NCBI RefSeq assembly: GCF_014192225.1
Contig: NZ_JACHXS010000001.1
Span: 584,440 to 648,439 of the forward strand
Reading direction: 5' to 3'
Length of the DNA: 64,000 nucleotides
Origin: Pseudoduganella umbonata
GTDB taxonomy: Bacteria; Pseudomonadota; Gammaproteobacteria; Burkholderiales; Burkholderiaceae_D
The notes under the pieces were generated by a model. It saw only the letters and a program-made list of their open reading frames with translations, searched no databases and was not told the DNA's origin. Both the position numbers and the translations under genes were made by a program. Shown here piece by piece: positions 8,618 through 17,006 of the stretch (position 1 is the stretch's first letter; the number at the start of each line of letters is the position of its first letter).

Positions 8618-11600
8618 TCAGGCAGTCAGTTGTTTGATGGCGGTCTTGATCTGTGCGACACGCGCTGCCAGGTCCGGCATGCTCGCGGTGATCTTCAGTT
8701 TGTCCTGCCCGTTCAGCTTGATGTGCCGGTGCTTCTGGATCAGGGTGATGATGCGCATCGGGTCGATGGGCGGCTGCGGCATGAATTGCAGGTTCGCTGC
8801 TTCTCCATGGGCGTCGATTTTAACAATTCCGACGGTCTTTGCGGCAATTCGCAGCCGGTGGGTCTCGACCAGCGCCTTGGTCGGTTCGGGCAGTTTGCCG
8901 AAGCGGTCGATCAGTTCTTCCTGCAGGCCGTCGATCGCTTCCTGCGATTCGCAGTTGGCCAAACGCTTGTAGATCGACAGGCGCTCGTGCACGTCGCCGC
9001 AGAAATCGGCCGGCAGCAGCGCCGGCACGTGCAGGTTGATCTCGGTGGTGGTGGCCAGCGGCGCCGCCAGGTCCGGCTCCTTGCCGGCCTTCAGCGCGCG
9101 CACCGCTTCGTTCAGCATGTCGGTATACAGCTGGAAGCCCACTTCGAGCATCTCGCCCGACTGGCTTTCGCCCAGTACTTCGCCGGCACCGCGGATTTCC
9201 AGGTCGTGCATGGCCAGGTAAAAACCGCTGCCCAGTTCTTCCATCTGCTGGATCGCGTCGAGCCGGCGCTGCGCCTGCTTCGACAGCGACTGCAGGTCGC
9301 TCACCAGCAGGTAGGCATAGGCCTGGTGGTGCGAACGGCCGACGCGGCCGCGCAGCTGGTGCAGCTGTGCCAGCCCGAATTTATCCGCGCGGTGCATGAT
9401 GATGGTGTTCGCGGTCGGCACGTCGATGCCGGTCTCGATGATCGTCGTGCACAGCAAGATGTTGTAGCGCTGCGCCACGAAGTCGCGCATCACTTTTTCC
9501 AGGTCGCGCTCGTGCATCTGGCCGTGGGCGACGGCGATGCGCGCCTCGGGCACCAGTTCGGTCAGCTGCGCCAGGCGGTTCTGGATCGTCTCGACCTCGT
9601 TGTGCAGGAAGTACACCTGGCCGCCGCGCTTCAGTTCGCGCAGGATCGCTTCGCGGATGATCGAGCCGTCCTCGCTGCGCACGAAGGTCTTGATGGCGAG
9701 CCGCTTTTGCGGCGCGGTGGCGATCACGGAAAAGTCGCGCAGGCCTTCCAGCGCCATGCCCAGCGTGCGGGGAATCGGCGTGGCGGTCAGCGTCAGCACG
9801 TCCACTTCCGCGCGCAGCGACTTCAGTGCTTCCTTCTGGCGCACGCCGAAGCGGTGTTCCTCGTCGATGATGACCAGGCCCAGGCGGGTGAAGTTCACGT
9901 CGCTCGACAGCAGCTTGTGGGTGCCGATCACGATGTCGAGCGTGCCGTCGGCCATGCCCTTGATCGCGTTGGCGATTTCCTTGCCGGTGCGGAAGCGCGA
10001 CATTTCCGCGATCTTGACGGGCCAGTCGGCGAAGCGGTCGGCGAACGTCTGCGCGTGCTGCTCGGCCAGCAGCGTGGTCGGCGCCAGGATCGCCACCTGC
10101 TTGCCGCCCATCACGGCGATGAAGGCGGCGCGCAGCGCCACTTCGGTCTTGCCGAAACCGACGTCGCCGCACACCAGCCGGTCCATCGGTTTGCCGGACG
10201 TCATGTCGCGGATCACGTTCAGGATGGCGGCCGCCTGGTCCGGCGTCTCGTCGAAGCCGAAGCTTTCGGCGAAGCGCTCGTAGTCGTGCGACGAGTATTC
10301 GAAGGCGTGGCCCTGGCGCGCGGCGCGCCGGGCATACAGGTTCAGCAGCTCGGCCGCCGTGTCGCGCACCTGCTCGGCGGCCTTGCGCTTGGCCTTGTCC
10401 CACTGGCCGGAACCCAGCGCATGCAGCGGCGCGTCTTCCGGCGCGCCGCCGGAATACCGCGAAATCACGTGCAGCTGCGAGACGGGCACGTACAGCTTGG
10501 TGTCCTTGGCGTATTCCAGGTGCAGGAATTCGGTCTCGCCTTCGCCCAGGTCCATGCTGACCAGGCCCATGTAGCGGCCGATGCCGTGGTTGATGTGCAC
10601 CACCGGGTCGCCGATCTTCAGCTCCGACAGGTCGCGCACCATCGACTCGACCTGCGTGACGGCTTCCTGTTTTTTCTTGCCCACGCGCCGGCCCGAACCG
10701 GCATAGATCTCGGTCTCGGTGATGAACACCAGCGTTTCAGTGCCCGAATGCAGTTCGAAACCGGCCTGCAGCGGCGCCACGCCGAGCACCAGGCGATCGT
10801 GCGAGGCGAGGAAGCCGGCAAAGCCGTCGACCAGCGCCGGGTGCAGGTCGAACTCGGCGAAATACTGCTGCAGCGTTTCGCGCCGGCCCGCCGAATCGGC
10901 GCAGATCATCACGCGCAGGTCGGGGCGCATCGCGTAGGCGCGCAGGTTGATCAGCGGATCGTCCAGGTGGCGGTTGACGGCCACGTTCGGCACCGGTGCC
11001 GACAGTTCGGACGGCTCGCCATCGAGGCTCTTGCCGATCGTGAGGCGGGCATGCTGCTTCGCGCACGTGAAGAACGCTTCGTCGCGCAGGAAAATCGCTT
11101 CGGGCGGCAGGATCGGCCGTTCGCGGTCGGCCTTCAGGAATTTGTAGCGGCTCTCGGTGTCGCCCCAGAAGCGGCGGATCGCACCGTCGATGTCGCCCAC
11201 CAGCGCCAGGGCGGCACCCTCGGGCAGATAGTCGAACAGCGTGGCCGTCTCTTCGAAGAACAGCGGCAGGTAGTATTCGATGCCGGCCGAGGCGATGCCG
11301 CTCTTGATGTCCTTGTAGACCACCGAGCGCGACGGATCGCCTTCGAACGTCTCGCGCCAGCGGCTGCGGAACGTGGTGCGCGCCGCTTCGTCCATCGGGA
11401 ATTCACGGCCCGGCAGCAGCCGCACTTCGCCGACCGGATACAGCGAGCGCTGCGTGTCGGCGTCGAAGGTGCGGATCGTCTCGATCGTGTCGCCGAACAG
11501 GTCGAGCCGGTACGGCAGCGCGGAACCCATCGGGAACAGGTCGATCAGGCCGCCGCGCACCGAGTACTCGCCCGGCGACATCACCTGCGTCACGTGCGTG

Positions 11601-12058
11601 TAGCCGGCCAGCGTCAGCTGGGCTTTCAGCTTCGCCTCGTCGAGCGATTCGCCCTTCTTGAAGAAGAACGTGTAGGCCGCCAGGAACGACGGCGGCGCCA
11701 TGCGCACCAGCGCCGTGGTGGCCGGCACCAGCATCACGTCGCACTGGCCGCTGCGGATCTCGTGCAGCGTGGCCAGGCGCTCCGATACCAGGTCCTGGTG
11801 CGGAGAAAAAGCGTCATAAGGCAGGGTTTCCCAGTCCGGCAGCAGGTGGCAGCGCAAGCCGGGCGCGAACCAGGGTATCTCGTCGAGCAGCCGCTGGCCG
11901 TCGCTGGCCGCGGCCACGATGACGGCCAGCATGCGGCCCTGTTCCTTCAGGTGCAGCGCCGCCTGGGCCAGCGCATGGGAGTCGGCGGAACCATACAGCG
12001 CGGGCAGCGCGAAGCGGTTGCCGGGTTTGGGGAAAGCTCGTGTAAAGTCGAAGGGCAT
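8618..12058 (-). CDS. mfd: Transcription-repair coupling factor Mfd
   Basis: 1146 aa, full length (E. coli Mfd is 1148). Mfd is an ATP-driven translocase that removes RNA polymerase stalled at DNA damage and recruits UvrA. In order: the UvrB-like N-terminal module (PDWETLPYDAFSPHQDLVSERL), the RNAP-interacting domain (DPVVHINHGIGRYMG), the helicase motor with Walker A GDVGFGKTE near residue 631 and DEEH near 732, the TATPIPRTLGMAL motif, and QLRGRVGRS in the second motor lobe. It ends in the C-terminal regulatory domain. Intact. A very long open frame runs on the other strand but is a GC-driven shadow. Confidence 0.97.
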   Translation of the reverse strand: MPFDFTRAFPKPGNRFALPALYGSADSHALAQAALHLKEQGRMLAVIVAAASDGQRLLDEIPWFAPGLRCHLLPDWETLPYDAFSPHQDLVSERLATLHEIRSGQCDVMLVPATTALVRMAPPSFLAAYTFFFKKGESLDEAKLKAQLTLAGYTHVTQVMSPGEYSVRGGLIDLFPMGSALPYRLDLFGDTIETIRTFDADTQRSLYPVGEVRLLPGREFPMDEAARTTFRSRWRETFEGDPSRSVVYKDIKSGIASAGIEYYLPLFFEETATLFDYLPEGAALALVGDIDGAIRRFWGDTESRYKFLKADRERPILPPEAIFLRDEAFFTCAKQHARLTIGKSLDGEPSELSAPVPNVAVNRHLDDPLINLRAYAMRPDLRVMICADSAGRRETLQQYFAEFDLHPALVDGFAGFLASHDRLVLGVAPLQAGFELHSGTETLVFITETEIYAGSGRRVGKKKQEAVTQVESMVRDLSELKIGDPVVHINHGIGRYMGLVSMDLGEGETEFLHLEYAKDTKLYVPVSQLHVISRYSGGAPEDAPLHALGSGQWDKAKRKAAEQVRDTAAELLNLYARRAARQGHAFEYSSHDYERFAESFGFDETPDQAAAILNVIRDMTSGKPMDRLVCGDVGFGKTEVALRAAFIAVMGGKQVAILAPTTLLAEQHAQTFADRFADWPVKIAEMSRFRTGKEIANAIKGMADGTLDIVIGTHKLLSSDVNFTRLGLVIIDEEHRFGVRQKEALKSLRAEVDVLTLTATPIPRTLGMALEGLRDFSVIATAPQKRLAIKTFVRSEDGSIIREAILRELKRGGQVYFLHNEVETIQNRLAQLTELVPEARIAVAHGQMHERDLEKVMRDFVAQRYNILLCTTIIETGIDVPTANTIIMHRADKFGLAQLHQLRGRVGRSHHQAYAYLLVSDLQSLSKQAQRRLDAIQQMEELGSGFYLAMHDLEIRGAGEVLGESQSGEMLEVGFQLYTDMLNEAVRALKAGKEPDLAAPLATTTEINLHVPALLPADFCGDVHERLSIYKRLANCESQEAIDGLQEELIDRFGKLPEPTKALVETHRLRIAAKTVGIVKIDAHGEAANLQFMPQPPIDPMRIITLIQKHRHIKLNGQDKLKITASMPDLAARVAQIKTAIKQLTA

Positions 12059-12269
12059 GCGGCAGGAAGGCTAACGTGGCTGCTGACTGTAACTGCTGAG
12101 TGGAAGGATGCTGAAAGGCAAGGCAACATTATAGTCGAAGCACGCAGGTCCCGTCGCCCGTCAGGCGGCACTGGACAAGGCGCTCACAACCCTCGGGCAG
12201 CAGCGCGCCTCTCGCGCTGGTGCACCAGTGTGCGCGCGAATGCCACGGCATTCACGCTACAGTCGAACG

Positions 12270-13001
12270 ATGGAGTCGAAAACGCAAATGGCAGGCCTGC
12301 AGCAACCCCTGGCGATCGTGCGATGGTGGCCGCAGCACTACACACTGGAATGGCAGGTCACGCCGCGCGCGTGGCGCGCGCGCGGCCCGGATGGCGCCCC
12401 GGCACTGGTCAAGGCCGGCGCCGTGCCTGCGGCGCTGTGCGGGCTGGAACATCCGAACCTGGCCCGCGTCCTGGAGCAGGGCACCTGCTGGCATGCGCTG
12501 GCATGGATCGACGGTCCTGCGATGTCCGAACCGATGGACGGGCCGGTGGCGCCGGCCACCTTGCTGGCGTGGATGGACGGTCTCCTCGCGGGCCTGGAGG
12601 CGCTGCACCAGCGCGGCCTGGTCCATCGGGACATCAAACCCGCCAACGTGCTGCTGGCCGGCGGCACGCCCGTCATCGCCGACTTCGGCCTGGTTTGCCA
12701 TGCCGGCCCGTGTGCCGTGCGGGGCACCCCGGCCAGCACCCCGCCGGAACAGTGGCGGGGCCGCGTCGATGCACGCGCCGACCTGTTCGCCGCCGGCGTC
12801 CTGTTGTATCGCCTCCTGTCCGGCACGCACCCCTTCGCCGGAACGCCGTTCGAAGCGATGGCCGCCATCGTGGCCGGCCGCTGGCCGCTGCTGCCGGGAT
12901 GGGAGGCAGTGCTGGACGCAGCGCTGGCGCCCGAACCCGCACGACGCGTCGCCGACGCTGCCGCCTTCCGGACCATGCTGTCGACACGAAAGCAGCCCTG
13001 A
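12270..13001 (+). CDS. Serine/threonine protein kinase-like protein with short N-lobe
   Basis: 243 aa from the ATG at 12270; the frame is open 14 codons further up and the start is uncertain, with no clear RBS. The C-lobe is complete: catalytic loop VHRDIKPANVLL, metal site ADFGLV, TPPEQW in place of the APE motif, and DLFAAGVLLYRLLSG. The N-lobe is abbreviated: no glycine-rich loop is visible, and only ALVKAGAV could supply the beta-3 lysine. It is cytosolic, with no TM or sensor domain. Either a compact active Hanks-type kinase or a weakened one. A PP2C phosphatase lies 3 kb away, not adjacent. Confidence 0.8.
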   Translation: MESKTQMAGLQQPLAIVRWWPQHYTLEWQVTPRAWRARGPDGAPALVKAGAVPAALCGLEHPNLARVLEQGTCWHALAWIDGPAMSEPMDGPVAPATLLAWMDGLLAGLEALHQRGLVHRDIKPANVLLAGGTPVIADFGLVCHAGPCAVRGTPASTPPEQWRGRVDARADLFAAGVLLYRLLSGTHPFAGTPFEAMAAIVAGRWPLLPGWEAVLDAALAPEPARRVADAAAFRTMLSTRKQP

Positions 13002-13186
13002 TGTCCAGGCAGGCTGCTCTCGGGTTGAACAGTCTGCTACCCGTCATCGAAGGCCACCAGCCATCGCGTGGCGGGTGCTTTCCGGCGCATGGCCGGCGCG
13101 ATCTGCCGCTGCTGGCCGGCAGCGCAGGATTGCTATATCCTGACCTGTCTTCTGACCTATCATCAACGGTGTCGAACTGGGGAAAC

Positions 13187-14083
13187 ATGAACAGGAAAAC
13201 AGTCTTGAAGCTGTCGGTGCGCGGCATGCTTGCTGCCATCGCCATGATGTCGCTGCCGGTCCAGGCGCAGGTTCCCGCGGCCGGCATCGAGGCCACGCAG
13301 GTCGCGGTCGGCGACAAGCCGTACCAGATACAGGCCGCGATCGCCGGCAGCGGGAAGTACACCGTGATTTTCGAATCCGGCTTCGGCAGCGACCTGCGCG
13401 CCTGGCGCAAGGTGGCGCCGCAGGTGGCCGCCACGGCGCGGGTGCTGACCTATTCGCGTGCCGGCCACGGCGCATCCGATGCCCGGCCGGAGCCCCGCAC
13501 GATCGCCCAGAACACGGCCGAACTGGAGCAGCTGATCGCCGCCGCGCGGCTGGCGCCGCCGTTCATCCTGGTCGGCCATTCCTACGGCGCGCTGCTGGTG
13601 CGTTCGTTTGCGGCGCGGCACCCGGGCCAGGTGGCCGGCATGGTCCTGGTCGACCCGAGCGACGAACGTTTCAGTCCCGCCTTGCGCAAGCTCGATGCCG
13701 CGCGTACCGCCGAGGACGACAGCAAGTTCGCGTCCATCGTGCCGCCCAAGTTCAAGCCCGAGCTCGCGCTGCTGCAGCCGGTTCTCGACAGCGGCGTACT
13801 GCCGCTGGCAGGCAAGGTGCCGGACGTCCCGGTCGTCGTGCTGACATCGGTGCAGCAAGCCGGGAAGGCCGAATTCTTCCTGGAGACGCAGGAAGCGGTG
13901 GCGATCAAGCGGGACCTGCACGCCGACTTCGCCAGGCAGTTTACCAACGGCTGGCAGGTCGTGACGGCAAAGAGCGGGCACGGCATCCAGATGGAAGAGC
14001 CGGAACTGGTGATCGATGCGGTGAAGAAGGTCATCGATGCGGCCGACAAGGGCCACGGCGCCGCGGGTACCGGCGGCATCTGA
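13187..14083 (+). CDS. Secreted alpha/beta hydrolase
   Basis: 298 aa from ATG 13187 (RBS-like GGGGAAA just before). The signal peptide ends near PVQA-QVP. An alpha/beta-hydrolase fold with nucleophile elbow GHSYGALL, oxyanion region ESGFGSDLRAW, late aspartate probably in DVPVVVLTS, and catalytic histidine in KSGHGIQMEEP. Likely periplasmic or outer-membrane-facing esterase; substrate unknown. The frame is open for 4.5 kb upstream across mfd, but only the part from 13187 resembles a protein family. It is convergent with the LysR gene, 27 bases apart. Confidence 0.85.
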   Translation: MNRKTVLKLSVRGMLAAIAMMSLPVQAQVPAAGIEATQVAVGDKPYQIQAAIAGSGKYTVIFESGFGSDLRAWRKVAPQVAATARVLTYSRAGHGASDARPEPRTIAQNTAELEQLIAAARLAPPFILVGHSYGALLVRSFAARHPGQVAGMVLVDPSDERFSPALRKLDAARTAEDDSKFASIVPPKFKPELALLQPVLDSGVLPLAGKVPDVPVVVLTSVQQAGKAEFFLETQEAVAIKRDLHADFARQFTNGWQVVTAKSGHGIQMEEPELVIDAVKKVIDAADKGHGAAGTGGI

Positions 14084-14110
14084 CGCAGCACGGTAGCCGC
14101 GGCCGTACGG

Positions 14111-14998
14111 CTACCAGTACGATGCCCCGAACTGCAGTGCCAGGTGCTCCACCAGCAGCCGTGCGCCGGCGGTCTGCGTGCCGTGCCACACGGCCTGCAC
14201 GGGCTGCGGCGGCGGTTCGAAATCGTGCAGCATCAGCTGCACGCGTCTTTCGTCGAGCAGCCGCCGCACCTGCCACAACGCGGCCATCCCGGCGCCGAGG
14301 CCTTGCGCCACCGCTTCGTTGCAGGTGGCCGCGTCGTTGGCACGGAAGGCGCCGGCCACCCTGACACGCCGCGCGGTACCGTCCACCTGCCAGGGCCACT
14401 GGCCCCGCTCGGGGCCGATCGTGCGGATCACGCACGGAAGCCGTGCCAGTGCTTCAGGCGAAGCCGGTGTGCCGTGCCGTTGCAGCCAGTCGGGAGAGGC
14501 GAAAAAAACCCGCCGCAGCCGCGCCAGCGGGCGGGCGCGCAGCGAGGAATCGGACAGTTCGCCGACGCGCACGGCCAGGTCGAGCTTTTCCTTCAGCAGG
14601 TCGGCGTGCCGGTCGCCGACGACCAGTTCGACGTGCAGTTCCGGCCAGCGTTGCATGAAGCGCGCCAGCATCGGCGCGAGGTGGCTGGCGCCCAGCAGCG
14701 CCGGCGCGGCAACCCGCAAGGTACCCGCCACGTGCTGCGCTTCGCTGCGGACGTCGGCGCGGGCGGCATCGATGTCGGCCAGCGCGGGGCGCAGCCGGTC
14801 GGCGAACGCGGCGCCGGCCGGCGTGGCCTGCAGGCTGCGCGTGGTGCGGCGAATCAGCTGGGTGCCCATTTCTTCTTCCAGCCGCGCCAGCATCCTGCTG
14901 ACCGATTGCAGCGAACGGCCATGGGCGCGCGCCGCCGCCGTCAGCGAGCCGGCATCGACGATCGTCACGAAGACCTTGTAGTCATCCAGTTGGTTCAT
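14111..14998 (-). CDS. LysR-family transcriptional regulator
   Basis: 295 aa, standard LTTR length. The N-terminal winged HTH (YKVFVTIVDAGSLTAAARAHGRSLQSVSRMLARLEEEMG, cited in parts: DAGSLTAAARAHG and SVSRMLARLEEEMG) is followed by a substrate-binding domain from about residue 90. It is divergent from the phzF-like gene with a 109-base shared gap, the usual LTTR arrangement, so it probably controls that gene and itself. Effector unknown. Confidence 0.92.
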   Translation of the reverse strand: MNQLDDYKVFVTIVDAGSLTAAARAHGRSLQSVSRMLARLEEEMGTQLIRRTTRSLQATPAGAAFADRLRPALADIDAARADVRSEAQHVAGTLRVAAPALLGASHLAPMLARFMQRWPELHVELVVGDRHADLLKEKLDLAVRVGELSDSSLRARPLARLRRVFFASPDWLQRHGTPASPEALARLPCVIRTIGPERGQWPWQVDGTARRVRVAGAFRANDAATCNEAVAQGLGAGMAALWQVRRLLDERRVQLMLHDFEPPPQPVQAVWHGTQTAGARLLVEHLALQFGASYW

Positions 14999-15107
14999 CG
15001 GACCTATTCTATTGCCAGGCGAGAGAGTCTGTCATCCCCGGCGAGTATTGTTCCAGCGATGGCCAGAGTCTATGCTGTCGGCATCGAAACCTGGAAACGG
15101 AGAACGC

Positions 15108-15995
15108 ATGGAACGCAGGATTTTTCACGTGGACGCATTTACCCGCACGGCCGGCAAGGGCAACGCGGCCGGCGTGGTGCTTGATGCGGATGGCATGAGC
15201 GAGGAGGAGATGCTGCGCATTGCCGCGGCACTGGGCTACTCGGAAACGGCGTTCGTATTGAAGCCGGCCGACGCCGGCCATGACGTGCACGTGCGCTTCT
15301 TCACCCCGACGGTCGAGGTTCCCGTGTGCGGCCATGCGACGGTCGCGGCGCATTACGTACGCGCGGCCACGCAAGGCCTCGAGGGCAGCTTCGTGCAGAA
15401 GACGGGCGCCGGGCTGCAGCGCATCACGGCGTCGCGGCACGGCGGCGACTGGCGCGTCGCGATCCGGCAGGGTGCGCCCACGTTCGGCGACCCGGTAGCG
15501 CCGGCGCTGCGGCCGCGGATAGCGGCGGCGCTCGGCATCCGGCCCGACGATATCGCGGCGGGACTGCCGGTGCAGGTGGTCTCGACCGGCCACTCGAAGG
15601 TTCTGGTGCCGCTGGCCGACGTGCAGGTACTGGACCGGCTGCTGCCCGATCCCGCGGCACTGGTGGCGCTCGGCGCCGAAGTCGGCAGCAAGGGCTGGTT
15701 CCCCTTTGCCGTGGGCCAGCGCTGCACGGAAGGGCGCATGTTCGCGCCGGCGATCGGCGTGGCGGAAGATCCGGTTACCGGCAATGCCAACGGCCCGCTG
15801 GGTGCCTACCTGGTACGCCATGGGTTGATGGCGCACGACAGTGAACGGCTGGCGTTCGAAGGCCACCAGGGCCGTGCACTGGGGCGCGACGGCGTTGTCC
15901 ACGTCGATGTGGAAATCGCTGCCGGCGAGCCGGCGGTGGTCACGATCGCCGGCGACGCGGTGATCAGGCGCGACAGCGCAGCAGCAGCGCAGTGA
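15108..15995 (+). CDS. PhzF family isomerase/epimerase-like protein
   Basis: 295 aa from ATG 15108 with ACGGAG upstream; longer open frame ignored. PhzF proteins have a diaminopimelate-epimerase-like fold. The family catalytic glutamate is E46 in GYSETAFV, and RFFTPTVEVPVCGHAT and EDPVTGNANGPLGAYL are conserved. Only true PhzF makes phenazine; most relatives have unknown substrates, and no phenazine genes are nearby. Divergent from a LysR regulator. Its last 32 bases overlap the convergent PP2C gene. Confidence 0.9.
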   Translation: MERRIFHVDAFTRTAGKGNAAGVVLDADGMSEEEMLRIAAALGYSETAFVLKPADAGHDVHVRFFTPTVEVPVCGHATVAAHYVRAATQGLEGSFVQKTGAGLQRITASRHGGDWRVAIRQGAPTFGDPVAPALRPRIAAALGIRPDDIAAGLPVQVVSTGHSKVLVPLADVQVLDRLLPDPAALVALGAEVGSKGWFPFAVGQRCTEGRMFAPAIGVAEDPVTGNANGPLGAYLVRHGLMAHDSERLAFEGHQGRALGRDGVVHVDVEIAAGEPAVVTIAGDAVIRRDSAAAAQ

Positions 15996-16839
15996 TATTG
16001 TCGCGGCCGCCATCGCGCCGGGCCAGGTCGACCAGCGCGGCGCAGCAGGCATCGAGGTTGTCGTCGCGGGCGTCGGCCAGGATCGCCGCGATGGCCGCCG
16101 GATCCGAGTCGCCGTACAGGCCATCGCTGCACAGCAGGTAGACGTCGCCCGGAGCCACCGCCCGCGTCAGCAGCTCCGGACGAACGGTCGCGGTCGGGCC
16201 CAGCGCCTGCAGCAGCAGGTTGCGCGGCGGCAGCGGCTCGGGCGCGCCCAGGTCGAGCGCCTGCTGGTACAGCGTCTGGTCGCGCGTCAGTTGCCGCAGC
16301 GCGCCGCCACGCCAGCAGTACAGGCGGCTGTCGCCGACGTGGAAGATGAACACGGGGCCGTGCGGCGCGGGCTGCCACATGCCCGTCAGGGTCGTGCCCA
16401 TGCCCATGCCGTCGGCCTGGTGGCGCGCCACGTTTGCCGCATACAGTCGCGCATTGGCAAATTCCACCGCGTCGTGCAGCGTGATCATGGCTTTCATCGT
16501 GGCGTCGGTCCACGTCGCGTCCGGGTCGGTCGAAGAAGGATCGAACGCGCTGGCGCGGAAAACGGGTATGGTGGTGTCGCCATCGGCGCCGAGGACCGGA
16601 CCTTGCCCGCGCGCGGCGGCGATGAAGCCGCACAGCTGTTCGATGGCTTCGGCACTGGCGATTTCGCCGCCCGCGTGGCCGCCCATGCCGTCCGCCACGG
16701 CCAGCAGGCCCAGTTCGGGGGAGATATGGAAATTGTCCTGGTTCGCGGTGCGTACGATGCCCACGTCGGTGATGCCGAACGCCACGCCGAGGTCCAGCGT
16801 GTGGTATTGCGATGGCGATAACTGCTTCCAGCTGCCCAA
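15964..16839 (-). CDS. PP2C-family serine/threonine phosphatase
   Basis: 291 aa. The start codon is TTG at 16839 behind GGGAG at 6-base spacing; no ATG fits. Metal-dependent PP2C motifs are complete: TANQDNF, AVADGMGGHAGGE, FHVGDSRLYCW, LCSDGLYG and RDNITALLL. Cytosolic, single domain, like PstP/Stp enzymes that reverse Hanks-kinase phosphorylation or serve type VI secretion. No such genes are adjacent; the only kinase in the window is at 12270. Its 3' end overlaps the phzF-like gene by 32 bases on opposite strands. Confidence 0.9.
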   Translation of the reverse strand: MGSWKQLSPSQYHTLDLGVAFGITDVGIVRTANQDNFHISPELGLLAVADGMGGHAGGEIASAEAIEQLCGFIAAARGQGPVLGADGDTTIPVFRASAFDPSSTDPDATWTDATMKAMITLHDAVEFANARLYAANVARHQADGMGMGTTLTGMWQPAPHGPVFIFHVGDSRLYCWRGGALRQLTRDQTLYQQALDLGAPEPLPPRNLLLQALGPTATVRPELLTRAVAPGDVYLLCSDGLYGDSDPAAIAAILADARDDNLDACCAALVDLARRDGGRDNITALLLRCRA

Positions 16840-17006
16840 GGTATCTCCCGCGGTAATGATGCGGCCATGTTGCCAGGGCCCAGGGACCGCATGCTAGCAT
16901 GCGCGCCCGTGGTTGAGACAGCACCGCAGTTGAGACAGCACTCCGGCCCCGTACCCGCAGCGCCACTGCGGATCAGCCGGTCATTGCCGGCCGCCTCCAG
17001 CGCACA

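Noticed and set aside
8630..13186. A 5.4-kb open frame on the plus strand running antisense to mfd and into the hydrolase gene
   Set aside because: High GC removes stops on the strand opposite mfd. The translation is Arg/Gln/His-rich with no family resemblance; only the last 298 codons from 13187 are a real gene.
15108..15995. Phenazine biosynthesis
   Set aside because: Only a PhzF-like gene is present; no other phz gene is nearby and most PhzF relatives are not phenazine enzymes.
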